Shown: one piece after another, positions 13,679 to 22,303 of the stretch
Position numbering within the stretch: position 1 is the first letter of the stretch
Layout of the letters: the number at the start of each line of letters is the position of its first letter
DNA from: Mucinivorans hirudinis
GTDB taxonomy: Bacteria > Bacteroidota > Bacteroidia > Bacteroidales > Rikenellaceae
DNA length: 64,000 bases
Assembly (NCBI GenBank): GCA_000723505.1
Contig: HG934468.1
Span: 1,644,798-1,708,797, forward strand
Direction: 5' to 3'
Position numbers and translations under genes: made by a program
Notes under the pieces: generated by a model
The model's input: only the letters and a program-made list of their open reading frames with translations
Databases searched by the model: none
Told to the model about the DNA's origin: nothing

Positions 13679-14767
13679 TTAATATATTTTTTTTAGCGGG
13701 GTCAGAGGATTTAGAGTGTCGCCAACCACCTTTTTGGGGCGGTCCAAGGGGACATCCTGCTCGTTCCAATCCTCCAATTCGGCATCCATCCCATCGCCCA
13801 CGTCGGAGAGTTTGTCGAGTGTCAAGTCAAGTTCTATGTTGATATGGTCCTCGGGATGGGAGTGGTCGGGCTCTTTAATCAATTCCATCAGAGCCTCTTG
13901 ATATAGGTCGATTTCCTTCATAATAACCCCTCCCTTGTACAGCAACCTTATCTGAAGTCTGTAATCGGGTCTTTCCGTTTGTCCGGGGTGGAGTCCGTCC
14001 AAGAGTCCGATGACGGTGAAAGATGCTCTGTAAGAAGTCGTATCTCCACCGGCACGCGTGGTAACAATGGGCGTTAGGTTAATTGCGTGGCTGACAGGGT
14101 GCACCGAATATTTATCGCGCCCCAGCAGGTAACTCTCAGCCATACCGTGAAGTGTGGGCGGATATAACTGCGAAATGGCATAACCCTTGAAATTGATAAA
14201 GTTTACCTTGAGGTTTGTTACCGAAAACGGTCGCTTGGGCAACATATTTATTACCGTGTCGGCTTTGTAGTAGTCCGCCTCACCCTCGGGGGTGGGATGA
14301 ATGTGAAAACGGTTTATCATATCCTGAGTAACTTTCAGGTTCAAAATCCTATCCACACCCAAAGTGTCCGGAGTAACCTTGTAGGGTGAAATGCTTCGCG
14401 TATTCGTATAGTCGTCTTTGGCATAGACCTCAAAGTTTTCCCATCTGTCAATTTGGCGAAAGCCCAATGTAGCTCTGTGCGCCCCGTCATCGTGTGTGGC
14501 TTCGTTGATAATTAACAGATTATACTCACCTACGGGCAGGTCTACCAGCTGTCTGTTGGGATTGTCCATCTCGATGGTCTTGAAATAGCTCCCGTCGGCA
14601 CGGTGTATAACCAGTGTAGAACTATTTGGTGAAAGGCGGCAGTAACTCCAATCAACTCTCAACTCTATCACAACACCCTCGGGGTGCAGATAACATAACT
14701 CATCTCTTCGACAACCCAAAAACAATGTTACTGCCGCTATTAATAATCCAATAAATCTCTTTTTCAT
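13679..14767 (-). CDS. DUF5119-family lipoprotein, fimbrial operon
   Basis: This 362-residue protein has a signal peptide with lipobox TLFLGC (Cys about 19). It follows the pattern I recall for DUF5119: an ELRVDWSYC strand, then a LPVGEYNLLIINEATHD segment, and a C-terminal DLTLDKLSDVGDGMDAELEDW part. Two internal Ig-like beta domains seem likely. Its start overlaps the stop of the upstream DUF3575 gene by 4 bp (ATGA), so the two are translationally coupled. DUF5119 proteins commonly sit between a DUF3575 outer-membrane protein and fimbrillins. A role as membrane anchor or assembly partner, like Mfa2/FimB, is plausible but inferred. The C-terminus is notably polar and proline-rich. Confidence 0.72.
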   Translation of the reverse strand: MKKRFIGLLIAAVTLFLGCRRDELCYLHPEGVVIELRVDWSYCRLSPNSSTLVIHRADGSYFKTIEMDNPNRQLVDLPVGEYNLLIINEATHDDGAHRATLGFRQIDRWENFEVYAKDDYTNTRSISPYKVTPDTLGVDRILNLKVTQDMINRFHIHPTPEGEADYYKADTVINMLPKRPFSVTNLKVNFINFKGYAISQLYPPTLHGMAESYLLGRDKYSVHPVSHAINLTPIVTTRAGGDTTSYRASFTVIGLLDGLHPGQTERPDYRLQIRLLYKGGVIMKEIDLYQEALMELIKEPDHSHPEDHINIELDLTLDKLSDVGDGMDAELEDWNEQDVPLDRPKKVVGDTLNPLTPLKKIY

Positions 14768-16089
14768 CTCTCACCTCCCATTCTCTGCTTTGCCTTGAAT
14801 CGTGGTATCCACACCAATGATATTTTGGCTTTAGTGGGTCCAATCCAGCTATATTGCCCTGAATGTCTGTATACTTTGTGTCCATCCAAGGGTGTGTAAT
14901 ATCGGTAATCAGTTTGCAGATACCCAACACCGAGAGAATATTCCATATGCAGGTTTTTTCCTATCGTGTGAGCATATCCGCCACTCAAACCGGCAGCCAT
15001 AAAAAACTCGCCCTGATAACCATCTTTGTTGTATTGGAGGTCATAGATTCCACGCCCAATGTATGGTGCAACGAACCAGCCTGTTAGCGGCTCACCCTCC
15101 CGCGGGGCGAACCAATACCTCAACTCTAAGCCGGCAGAAAGCACCTGCAAGGTGTATTTCTCTGAATAGAAAGGTGTGGGTGACACTCCCCCGCGATTGC
15201 CCAAACCTCCCCACCACGGAAATGTCCACTCGCCAAGCAGCGAAAAATGCTTCCCTATCGGTATCTCTAGTTCTATATTAAATAGTGTTGCCAGGTCAAA
15301 GAGCAAATTTGTCTTCAGAGCAAACGGGCGAACGTATTTTCTTACGGGCTCTCTTGTGATGGGTTCTTCCATAATAACAAGAGGTTCAGGTTCAGGCTCA
15401 GGTTGAAGTTCAGGCTCAGTTTCAGGTTGAAGTTCAGGTTCAGGCTCGGTAACGCAATCTTTGGTCTGATTAGAGTCTATGTCCTCCGGCATACTTTCGT
15501 CGTATATCACAAAGAGCGATGCTCCGCTGCGAAGTTTGTGATAGTATCGTGGAAAGATGTAGTTTCGGTAAATCCTCCCCGAGTCCAACCCCTCCACATA
15601 ACGCTGCTTTTGCGCCTGGGTGAATTGCGGATTGTCCAATATGGCGATAATCTCGTGTTTGAGCGGTAGATACGCATCTGCCACTACCATCTCTCTAAAA
15701 CCTGCCCAGTTGATTCCCAACCCTTCGGCAATAATAGCTTTGGTCGGGCTCCTAAATTTGGGATGCCTCTCCAATATATACTGTTTGAGACTCTCTGCGC
15801 GCCGTTGCGACAGCCTCAGGTTGTAGTCGGGATTGCCCTCGGGCGACGCAAAAGCGATGATTCTCATCGTGTCAATATAGTCAGAACTTGGCAATACCAA
15901 TAGGGAGTCGATGGTGCGGATGGCGGCTGCATTATCCATATAGTCTCGTTCTATCTCGTCTCTGTCCGTGCGATAGTGGATTGTCAATAGCACCTTCTCT
16001 CCCTCACCACCCAAATCAATAGAACGCCCCATTGCAACCACCACCGCCGACAATAAAAATAGCAAATTAAAAACAACTCTTCTTTTCAT
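14764..16089 (-). CDS. DUF3575 outer-membrane protein with OmpA-like N-terminal domain
   Basis: This 441-residue protein starts with a signal peptide (cleavage near residue 21, VAMG-RS). Residues about 30-130 resemble an OmpA-like module, with IIAFASPEGNPDYNLRLSQRR matching its peptidoglycan-facing helix. A repetitive Pro-Glu linker follows (about 210-245), built of PEPELQPE-type units. The remainder (about 250-435) is the DUF3575 domain, beginning FALKTNLLFDLATLFNIELE, expected to form an outer-membrane barrel. It is the first gene of the fimbrial operon. The family is regularly found with DUF5119 and fimbrillins, which suggests an outer-membrane anchor or assembly platform tied to the cell wall. 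No clear Bacteroidota promoter was seen in the 384-bp upstream region, which instead holds a tandem duplication. Confidence 0.78.
   Translation of the reverse strand: MKRRVVFNLLFLLSAVVVAMGRSIDLGGEGEKVLLTIHYRTDRDEIERDYMDNAAAIRTIDSLLVLPSSDYIDTMRIIAFASPEGNPDYNLRLSQRRAESLKQYILERHPKFRSPTKAIIAEGLGINWAGFREMVVADAYLPLKHEIIAILDNPQFTQAQKQRYVEGLDSGRIYRNYIFPRYYHKLRSGASLFVIYDESMPEDIDSNQTKDCVTEPEPELQPETEPELQPEPEPEPLVIMEEPITREPVRKYVRPFALKTNLLFDLATLFNIELEIPIGKHFSLLGEWTFPWWGGLGNRGGVSPTPFYSEKYTLQVLSAGLELRYWFAPREGEPLTGWFVAPYIGRGIYDLQYNKDGYQGEFFMAAGLSGGYAHTIGKNLHMEYSLGVGYLQTDYRYYTPLDGHKVYRHSGQYSWIGPTKAKISLVWIPRFKAKQRMGGER
15381..15450 (-). repeat. Short-period coding repeat for a Pro-Glu linker
   Basis: On the plus strand the region is built from GGTTCAGG, CTCAGG and TTGAAGTTCAGG units. 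It encodes alternating PEPE and LQPE segments in the DUF3575 protein. The near-identical hexamers make in-frame length change by slippage likely. Confidence 0.7.
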
Positions 16090-16144
16090 TATAAAATATT
16101 CAAATAAACTTTTTACTCGCTTTTATAATGGTTAATTGTAAACA

Positions 16145-16516
16145 CAAAAAAAAGCGTTAATCGTCAGCTCGAAATCAAAATTTGTTTCCGTCTGCAAAAT
16201 TAACGCCCAAATATTTACCAAATTATAATGAAATCGCCCCTTTTTTGCTATCTCGGAGCGCAATTTTACCACATTCAGATAAAAATGCTATTTGTTGGCT
16301 TTTCTACTGTTCCCTCCCTCATTCCCTGTTCACAAAAAAGCGTTAATTGTCAGCTCGGAATCAAAATTTGTTCCCGTCTACAAAATTAACGCTTGAACAT
16401 TTACCAAATTATAATGAAATCACCCCTTTTTTGCTATCTCGGAGCGTAACTTTACAATATTCGGATAAAAATGCTATTTATTGGCTTTTCTACTGCTCCC
16501 TCCCTCCTTCCTCACC
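16145..16516. repeat. 186-bp tandem duplication (units 16145-16330 and 16331-16516)
   Basis: Positions match at a constant offset of 186. For example, GCGTTAAT occurs at 16154 and 16340, and TCCCTCCCTC at 16311 and 16497. I estimate about 90 percent identity by eye. Unit 2 contains the last 14 or so codons and stop of the AraC-type gene; unit 1 contains a decayed copy of that gene end. Each unit also holds a separated inverted repeat, GCGTTAAT and ATTAACGC, about 40 nt apart. The pair fills almost the whole 384-bp gap upstream of the DUF3575 gene, so it overlaps the probable fimbrial promoter region. Confidence 0.9.
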
Positions 16517-17343
16517 TGGGAAGAGGTGGCACCAAAGTGGCGTTTGCAAAAAAGATTGAGGTGAGACTGACTTGAGAAGCCGAACTCCTCGACAATAACC
16601 TTGATGGGGATGTTACCGTCCAGCAATCGCGCCCTTATAAGTGCCACACTCTGCCTGAGCATCCACTGATAGGGCGACTCGTTGAAGTTGTACGAAAATA
16701 CCTTTTTGAAGTTATGGACACCATATCCGCACAACCGAGCCAGCTCCTCTACGTTTTTGGCATTGGGGTAATTTGCGCGGACAAGAGATTGGAAAAAGCT
16801 GTTCGAGTTGATAACAGGACTAAAAAATTGAAGCATTTCGACAGTGGGATAGTACATACGAAAGACGTAGAATAACTCCTGCTGCTTTGCCTGATGAATA
16901 TATTTGCAAGTGGACTTGTGGTCGGTATACATAATTGTAGATTTCACCAACTCGCTCATATACTCATTGAATGGAAGGGTGTGAAATTCGTAAACATACT
17001 CTCCGAGTATATCTTTAATATCCTTCAAACCAATTCCATCGCAAATCTGAAAGGAGCTGATAAAGTCGAGTGTGAGCAATTCGCAGCTTTCGGTTGCTGT
17101 TATTTCGTACTCGCGATTTTGTACCAAGAGCACAATTTGGTTGGCATTGCAGACAATACTATTGCAACATCCATCGCCGCTGATATTGATTTCTCCTTTC
17201 GTCAGAAAAAACAAGTGGTTGGTGTCGGGCGAAAATGCGATGCGCTCTTCTCTGAGATATCGGCGCACACGAAATGAATTCTGCCCTCGTGTACTACAAA
17301 ACGATGTACAACCGTCACACGGAATAATTTTCGAGCTACTCAT
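16474..17343 (-). CDS. AraC-family transcriptional regulator
   Basis: This is a 289-residue protein starting at the ATG at 17343; a frame extends 8 codons upstream through TTG codons but is less likely. The N-terminal 190 residues have no recognised family. They are probably a cupin-like sensing domain: Cys-rich at the start, then LFFLTKGEINISGDGC and LVQNREYEITATESCELL. The C-terminal 100 residues form the double helix-turn-helix of AraC proteins: VEELARLCGYGVHNFKKVFSY and then IKVIVEEFGFSSQSHLNLFCK. It lies on the same strand directly upstream of the fimbrial operon, separated only by the 186-bp repeats. Local control of the fimbriae is therefore likely but not shown. The ligand is unknown. 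Confidence 0.85.
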   Translation of the reverse strand: MSSSKIIPCDGCTSFCSTRGQNSFRVRRYLREERIAFSPDTNHLFFLTKGEINISGDGCCNSIVCNANQIVLLVQNREYEITATESCELLTLDFISSFQICDGIGLKDIKDILGEYVYEFHTLPFNEYMSELVKSTIMYTDHKSTCKYIHQAKQQELFYVFRMYYPTVEMLQFFSPVINSNSFFQSLVRANYPNAKNVEELARLCGYGVHNFKKVFSYNFNESPYQWMLRQSVALIRARLLDGNIPIKVIVEEFGFSSQSHLNLFCKRHFGATSSQVRKEGGSSRKANK

Positions 17344-17530
17344 TGGTTTAAGGGTTAAATGCAACAATCAAGATGTGACAACGAATAATTTTGGACAATA
17401 TTGTTTTGCAGCCGTTCTTTTGGCGCGCGCGCAGGAGTTTGTATGGCGAATTGCAACAACAACTTTGTTATCAAAAGCCACCCACTAAATCGAGAGCAAC
17501 AACGCAAGAAGAGGGAATCTCACCTGTTAA

Positions 17531-18445
17531 TCACCTATATTTAAGCATATTACGTATCGACCGCTCAGCCTTTTCTATGAGCTCTGCCGGCAGCTCTATC
17601 TGTGGTTGCATTGTCTGTAGTGCTCGCTCAATCTTTGCCAACGAATTGAGCTTCATATATGCACAATCGTTACACCCACACGTGGAGTCCATCGGCGGGG
17701 CGGGGATAAAGGTTTTGGCGGGCGATGCCTTTTGCATCTGGTGCAAAATTCCGGGTTCGGTTACAACAATGTATGTTTGCGCGGTGTCTGTTTGCGAAAA
17801 CTTTAACAGCTCAGCAGTTGAGCCGATATGGTCGGCAAGGAGTAGAACCGCCTTCTTGCACTCGGGGTGTGCAAGCACTTTTGCCGTAGGGTTTTCTCGC
17901 TTGAGTTGTGCCAATTTTTCTACAGAAAACTCCTCGTGCACGTGGCACGCACCATCCCACACAACCATATTTTCGCGCCCCGTTATACCTTTAATATAGT
18001 TGCCCAGATTACGGTCGGGTCCAAAAATTATTTTTTGGTCTGCCGCGAGCGACTGCACTATTTTCACGGCATTGCTCGAAGTGCATACAATATCCGTAAG
18101 CGCCTTAATCTGAGCCGTAGTATTTATATACGATATAACCAAGTGGTCGGGATGCTCCGCAATAAATTTCGCAAAGTCCTCTGCCTTGCAACTATCCGCC
18201 AGCGAACAGCCCGCCTCTAAATCGGGCAGCAGCACGATTTTCGAGGGCGAGAGAATCTTGGCTGTCTCAGCCATAAAATGTACCCCCGCAAAGAGAATCA
18301 CATCTGCCTCGGTGGATGCGGCAATTTCCGAAAGCTGAAAGCTATCACCCACATAATCAGCAACCTCCTGCACCTCGGGACGGGTGTAGTAGTGGGCGAG
18401 AATCACGGCATTGCGCTCTCGCTTGAGTTTTAATATCTTTTCCAT
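17531..18445 (-). CDS. nadA: Quinolinate synthase NadA
   Basis: This 304-residue enzyme condenses iminoaspartate with dihydroxyacetone phosphate to quinolinate, the second step of de novo NAD synthesis. It resembles the short (about 300 aa) NadA type. The [4Fe-4S] ligands are probably Cys80 (LEAGCSLADSC), Cys167 (GACHVHEE) and one of the cysteines in CGCNDC (about 256-261). The substrate-binding AHYY motif is at 17-20. I chose the ATG at 18445 because GGAGGAGGG lies just upstream, a strong ribosome site unusual for this phylum; the frame extends two codons to a TTG that is too close to it. It follows purL with a 23-bp gap. Its usual partners nadB and nadC are not in the window. Confidence 0.93.
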   Translation of the reverse strand: MEKILKLKRERNAVILAHYYTRPEVQEVADYVGDSFQLSEIAASTEADVILFAGVHFMAETAKILSPSKIVLLPDLEAGCSLADSCKAEDFAKFIAEHPDHLVISYINTTAQIKALTDIVCTSSNAVKIVQSLAADQKIIFGPDRNLGNYIKGITGRENMVVWDGACHVHEEFSVEKLAQLKRENPTAKVLAHPECKKAVLLLADHIGSTAELLKFSQTDTAQTYIVVTEPGILHQMQKASPAKTFIPAPPMDSTCGCNDCAYMKLNSLAKIERALQTMQPQIELPAELIEKAERSIRNMLKYR

Positions 18446-18468
18446 AGCCAACCCTCCTCCTTAATATC

Positions 18469-21400
18469 CTATTTATGCTCGCTCACCCAACGCCGCGCGT
18501 TGATGAACATCTCAATCCACGGAGTAACCTCGTCTGCTGCTCGTTCGGCGGGATAATGCGCCCACTGCCAAGGCTTTATTGCGCGCTCGGGGTGAGGCAT
18601 CATTGCCAAGTGTCGCCCATCTGCCGAGCAAATTCCTGCCGCATTATAATCCGAACCATTGGGGTTTGCCGGATATTCTGCGTAGCTGTATTTTAGAGCG
18701 ATATTATAATTCTCCTCTGCCATCGGCAAGTGGAACTTCCCTTCGCCGTGCGCAATCCAAACACCTAACCTGCTGCCCTCCAATGATTTTAACATAATAG
18801 ATGGAGACTTTTCGAGCGAAACACCAACGAATTGCGATTCAAATTTGTGGGTGTCGTTGTGCAACATCCGGGGCTTTTCGCTGTGAGAAGGGGTAATCAA
18901 TCCAAGCTCCACAAGCAGCTGACAGCCATTGCAAACGCCCAAGGATAAGGTGTCTTTTCTTGAATAAAATTTGTCGAGCGCTTCTTTAGCTTTGGGGTTA
19001 TAGAGGAACGCGCCTGCCCAACCCTTAGCTGAGTTCAATACATCCGAATTGCTGAATCCACCAACGAAAACAATCAGGTTTATATCTTCTAAGGTTTCGC
19101 GCCCGGTGATTAAGTCGGTCATCATCACGTCCTTAACATCGAACCCGGCAAGGTGCATCGCCCACGCCATTTCGCGGTCGCCGTTGCTACCCTTCTCCCT
19201 GATAATTGCCGCGCGAACACCGCTCTTCCCTTTTCTTTTCGGCTCAATCCCCAGACCACTGACACTCCCGTCCCACGCAGCAGGAAAATCATAAACAAGC
19301 GGCTGACACTTATAGTTTTCAAAGCGCTCTTTTGCTTTGATTTCGCCCGACTGCCGTCTATCCAGAAGATAGGAGGTCTTGAACCAAGTGTCGCGCAGGG
19401 CATCAATATCCAACGACAGACGCTCACAACAACCGTGTCGTACCACCAATTTGCGCGTCGAGGTAACCTTCCCAATAATCTGAGAAGCTACACCAAGACT
19501 GTTCAATTCGTCGGCAATAACCTCCCCATTAGCCACCTGAAGCACCACGGCGGGCTTCTCCGAGAACAGAACTTTCACTAAGTCCGCCTCGCGTAGTGGG
19601 TTCAAATCAATCTGAGCACCGGTGGTGTTGTTGGCGAAATTCATCTCCAACAGAGTCGTAATCAGACCACCGCCCGAAACGTCGTGTCCCGCCAAAACTT
19701 TTCCGCTCTCAATCAACTCTTGCACCGCAGCAAAACATTTCTTGAAATAAGCTGCATCACGCACAAACGGAACATCCTCACCCACAGCACTAACACTCTG
19801 CGCAAAAGCCGAACCTCCGATTCTAAACTGCTCGTCAGCCGAAAAATCTATATAAATCAACTCTGTACCAACGGCAGGAACAAGAGCCGCCTTGACACAC
19901 TTTTTAACATCCGAAACCTCACCCGCAGCCGTAATAATCACCGTGCCGGGCGCATAAACCTTTTCACCATCGGGGTATTTCTGGGTCATCGACAATGAGT
20001 CTTTGCCCGTAGGTATGTTGATACCAAGTGCTATAGCAAAGTCCGAAGCACCCTTAACCGCCTTGTACAACCGTGCATCCTCGCCCTCGTTTTTGCACGC
20101 CCACATCCAGTTTGCCGACAACGAAACATTCGATAAACCACCAAGAATAGGAGCAAAGACAAGGTTTGTAAGTGATTCGGCAATAGCTATTTGAGAGCCT
20201 TTTGCAGGGTCAGCCATTGCCACTGCCGCAGCGTGTCCCAACGAATTGGCAACACCGCGCACCCCGTGGAAATCGAGCGCAAAAACGCCGCAGTCGTTCA
20301 GCGGCAACTGAATCTCGCCCGCACACTGCTGCATTGCGATACGCCCCGTAACCGAACGGTCTACCTTGTTGGTTAGCCAATCCTTGCAGGCAACACCCTC
20401 AAGCTGCAAAACGTCCTCTATATATTTTCCCAACCCCTCGCTCGAGTATTGGGGAGCTTTGTAATTCTCAATAACAGTGTTATCAACCAGCTGAGTACGG
20501 GGCGTTTTGCCAAACATATCGGCGAGTTGCAGGTCGATGGGGCGCTCACCATTCTTGTTATTGACAAACGTAAACTGCATATCGCCCGTAGCCTCGCCAA
20601 TTACATAGAAGGGCGAACGTTCACGCTCAGCTATTTTTCTAAACTTGTCGATGTCTCCCTCCTTGATAACCAATCCCATACGCTCCTGAGACTCATTGCC
20701 GACAATCTCTTTTGCCGAGAGCGTGGGGTCGCCCACTGGCAAGCAGTCAATGTCGATTCGTCCGCCCGTAGCCTCCACCAACTCCGACAGGCAGTTCAGG
20801 TGTCCGCCTGCACCGTGGTCGTGGATAGAGATAATCGGGTTGTCCGACTCCTCGGAAATTGCACGAATGGCGTTGTAGGCGCGTTTCTGCATCTCGGGGT
20901 TCGAGCGTTGCACAGCGTTAAGCTCTATTGCGTTAGCATACTCACCCGTAGCCACCGACGAGACCGCGCCACCACCCATACCAATACGATAGTTGTCCCC
21001 ACCGAGTAAAACCACCTTATCGCCTTTTGTAGGCTCATCTTTGAGAGAATCAACCTTTTTGCCATAGCCTATACCTCCGGCAAGCATTATGACTTTATCG
21101 AAACCAAATTTCTTATTATTCTCCTCGTGCTCAAATGTATAGAGCGAACCGGTGATAAGTGGCTGCCCAAACTTATTGCCAAAGTCGCTTGCTCCGTTTG
21201 ACGCCTTTATCAAAATATCTTCCGGAGTCTGATACAACCACGGACGCTCCGCCATAGAACTCTCCCAACTGCGTCCCAAACGTGGGTATGCGGTCATATA
21301 AACGGCTGTGCCTGAGATAGGAAAAGCCCCTTTACCTCCCGCGATACGGTCACGAATTTCGCCACCAGTTCCCGTGGCAGCCCCATTAAAAGGTTCGACA

Positions 21401-22158
21401 GTGGTAGGAAAATTGTGAGTTTCGGCTTTTATAGAAATAACACTCTCGAAATCCTCCGTCACAAAATAGTCCGAGGTTTCGTGCGAAGCAGGCGCAAACT
21501 GCTCTACAACAGAGCCTTGCAGAAATGCACAATTATCCTTATAAGCAGAAACCACCGCACCGTTATGTTCCTTGGTCGTTTTGCGAATCATCCCAAAGAG
21601 CGTATCGGGCTGAGCCTGACCATCTATAACAAATTCACCATTGAAAATTTTGTGGCGGCAGTGCTCCGAATTGACTTGCGAGAAGCCGAACACCTCGCTA
21701 TCAGTGAGTTTTCTGCCCACTTTTGCCGAAACACTCTCTAGGTATTCTATCTCCTGCTCGACCAGAGCCAGACCCTGCTCAGCATTATAGGCACGAATAT
21801 CATCGATGTAGATAATTTTCTCCGGCTCTTTTTCTATCGTAAAAATATGTTGGTCAAGAGTTTTGTAGAGACGATATAGCATCTTATCGAAACCGACATC
21901 TACACCCTCCTGCTCGGTGAACTCTTCGATACGTTCGATGCCCTCGATGCCCATATTTTGAGTAATTTCCACCGCATTGGTGCTCCAGGGGGTAATCATC
22001 TCGCGTCGCGGACCCACAAAGATGCCGCTAAGGCTATCTGCCTCCACGAGCTTTGCGCCGCTAAAGAGCCATTCGAGTTTTGAGATTGTCCGGCTATCTA
22101 ACTCACAATGAGCCGATATGGCAAAAACAGTAGATTGGTTTCTGAAAAATTTTATCAT
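18469..22158 (-). CDS. purL: Phosphoribosylformylglycinamidine synthase (large single-chain form)
   Basis: This 1229-residue enzyme catalyses ATP- and glutamine-dependent conversion of FGAR to FGAM, step four of purine synthesis. The length fits the single-chain PurL with a fused glutaminase. The ATP-binding part includes AETHNFPTTVEPFNGAATG and later ISIHDHGAGG. The C-terminal class-I glutamine amidotransferase has the nucleophile in LGVCNGCQLL (about residue 1080) and the MPHPERAIKPW motif near the end. No other pur genes are adjacent, so it stands alone with its own promoter. nadA follows 23 bp downstream and may be cotranscribed. Confidence 0.97.
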   Translation of the reverse strand: MIKFFRNQSTVFAISAHCELDSRTISKLEWLFSGAKLVEADSLSGIFVGPRREMITPWSTNAVEITQNMGIEGIERIEEFTEQEGVDVGFDKMLYRLYKTLDQHIFTIEKEPEKIIYIDDIRAYNAEQGLALVEQEIEYLESVSAKVGRKLTDSEVFGFSQVNSEHCRHKIFNGEFVIDGQAQPDTLFGMIRKTTKEHNGAVVSAYKDNCAFLQGSVVEQFAPASHETSDYFVTEDFESVISIKAETHNFPTTVEPFNGAATGTGGEIRDRIAGGKGAFPISGTAVYMTAYPRLGRSWESSMAERPWLYQTPEDILIKASNGASDFGNKFGQPLITGSLYTFEHEENNKKFGFDKVIMLAGGIGYGKKVDSLKDEPTKGDKVVLLGGDNYRIGMGGGAVSSVATGEYANAIELNAVQRSNPEMQKRAYNAIRAISEESDNPIISIHDHGAGGHLNCLSELVEATGGRIDIDCLPVGDPTLSAKEIVGNESQERMGLVIKEGDIDKFRKIAERERSPFYVIGEATGDMQFTFVNNKNGERPIDLQLADMFGKTPRTQLVDNTVIENYKAPQYSSEGLGKYIEDVLQLEGVACKDWLTNKVDRSVTGRIAMQQCAGEIQLPLNDCGVFALDFHGVRGVANSLGHAAAVAMADPAKGSQIAIAESLTNLVFAPILGGLSNVSLSANWMWACKNEGEDARLYKAVKGASDFAIALGINIPTGKDSLSMTQKYPDGEKVYAPGTVIITAAGEVSDVKKCVKAALVPAVGTELIYIDFSADEQFRIGGSAFAQSVSAVGEDVPFVRDAAYFKKCFAAVQELIESGKVLAGHDVSGGGLITTLLEMNFANNTTGAQIDLNPLREADLVKVLFSEKPAVVLQVANGEVIADELNSLGVASQIIGKVTSTRKLVVRHGCCERLSLDIDALRDTWFKTSYLLDRRQSGEIKAKERFENYKCQPLVYDFPAAWDGSVSGLGIEPKRKGKSGVRAAIIREKGSNGDREMAWAMHLAGFDVKDVMMTDLITGRETLEDINLIVFVGGFSNSDVLNSAKGWAGAFLYNPKAKEALDKFYSRKDTLSLGVCNGCQLLVELGLITPSHSEKPRMLHNDTHKFESQFVGVSLEKSPSIMLKSLEGSRLGVWIAHGEGKFHLPMAEENYNIALKYSYAEYPANPNGSDYNAAGICSADGRHLAMMPHPERAIKPWQWAHYPAERAADEVTPWIEMFINARRWVSEHK

Positions 22159-22185
22159 AACGAAAATGTGCTTTTTATCAATTCA

Positions 22186-22217
22186 CAAAGGTAGGAATTT
22201 ACAAGCATATTGTCAAA
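22186..22217 (-). promoter_or_regulatory. purL promoter
   Basis: Read on the minus strand, TTTG (22217-22214) is followed after 20 nt by TACCTTTG (22193-22186). It matches the Bacteroidota consensus exactly and ends 27 bp before the purL start. Confidence 0.75.
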
Positions 22218-22303
22218 TAATCTTTCGTTTGATAAAAACCAACCAATGGAATTTGGCGGGCAAAAATCCAAATTATTTAAGGCATCGTTGATGACATAAC
22301 GGA

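Noticed and set aside
16090-16330. Promoter for the fimbrial operon
   Set aside because: Only partial -7-like strings such as TTTATTTG were found, without a -33 box at the right spacing.
20449-21009. 186-codon plus-strand frame
   Set aside because: It is antisense to purL with no recognisable domain.
22266-22292. Fourth copy of the 29-bp element (ATCCAAATTATTTAAGG)
   Set aside because: Only the first half is similar; the conserved end is missing, so chance cannot be excluded.
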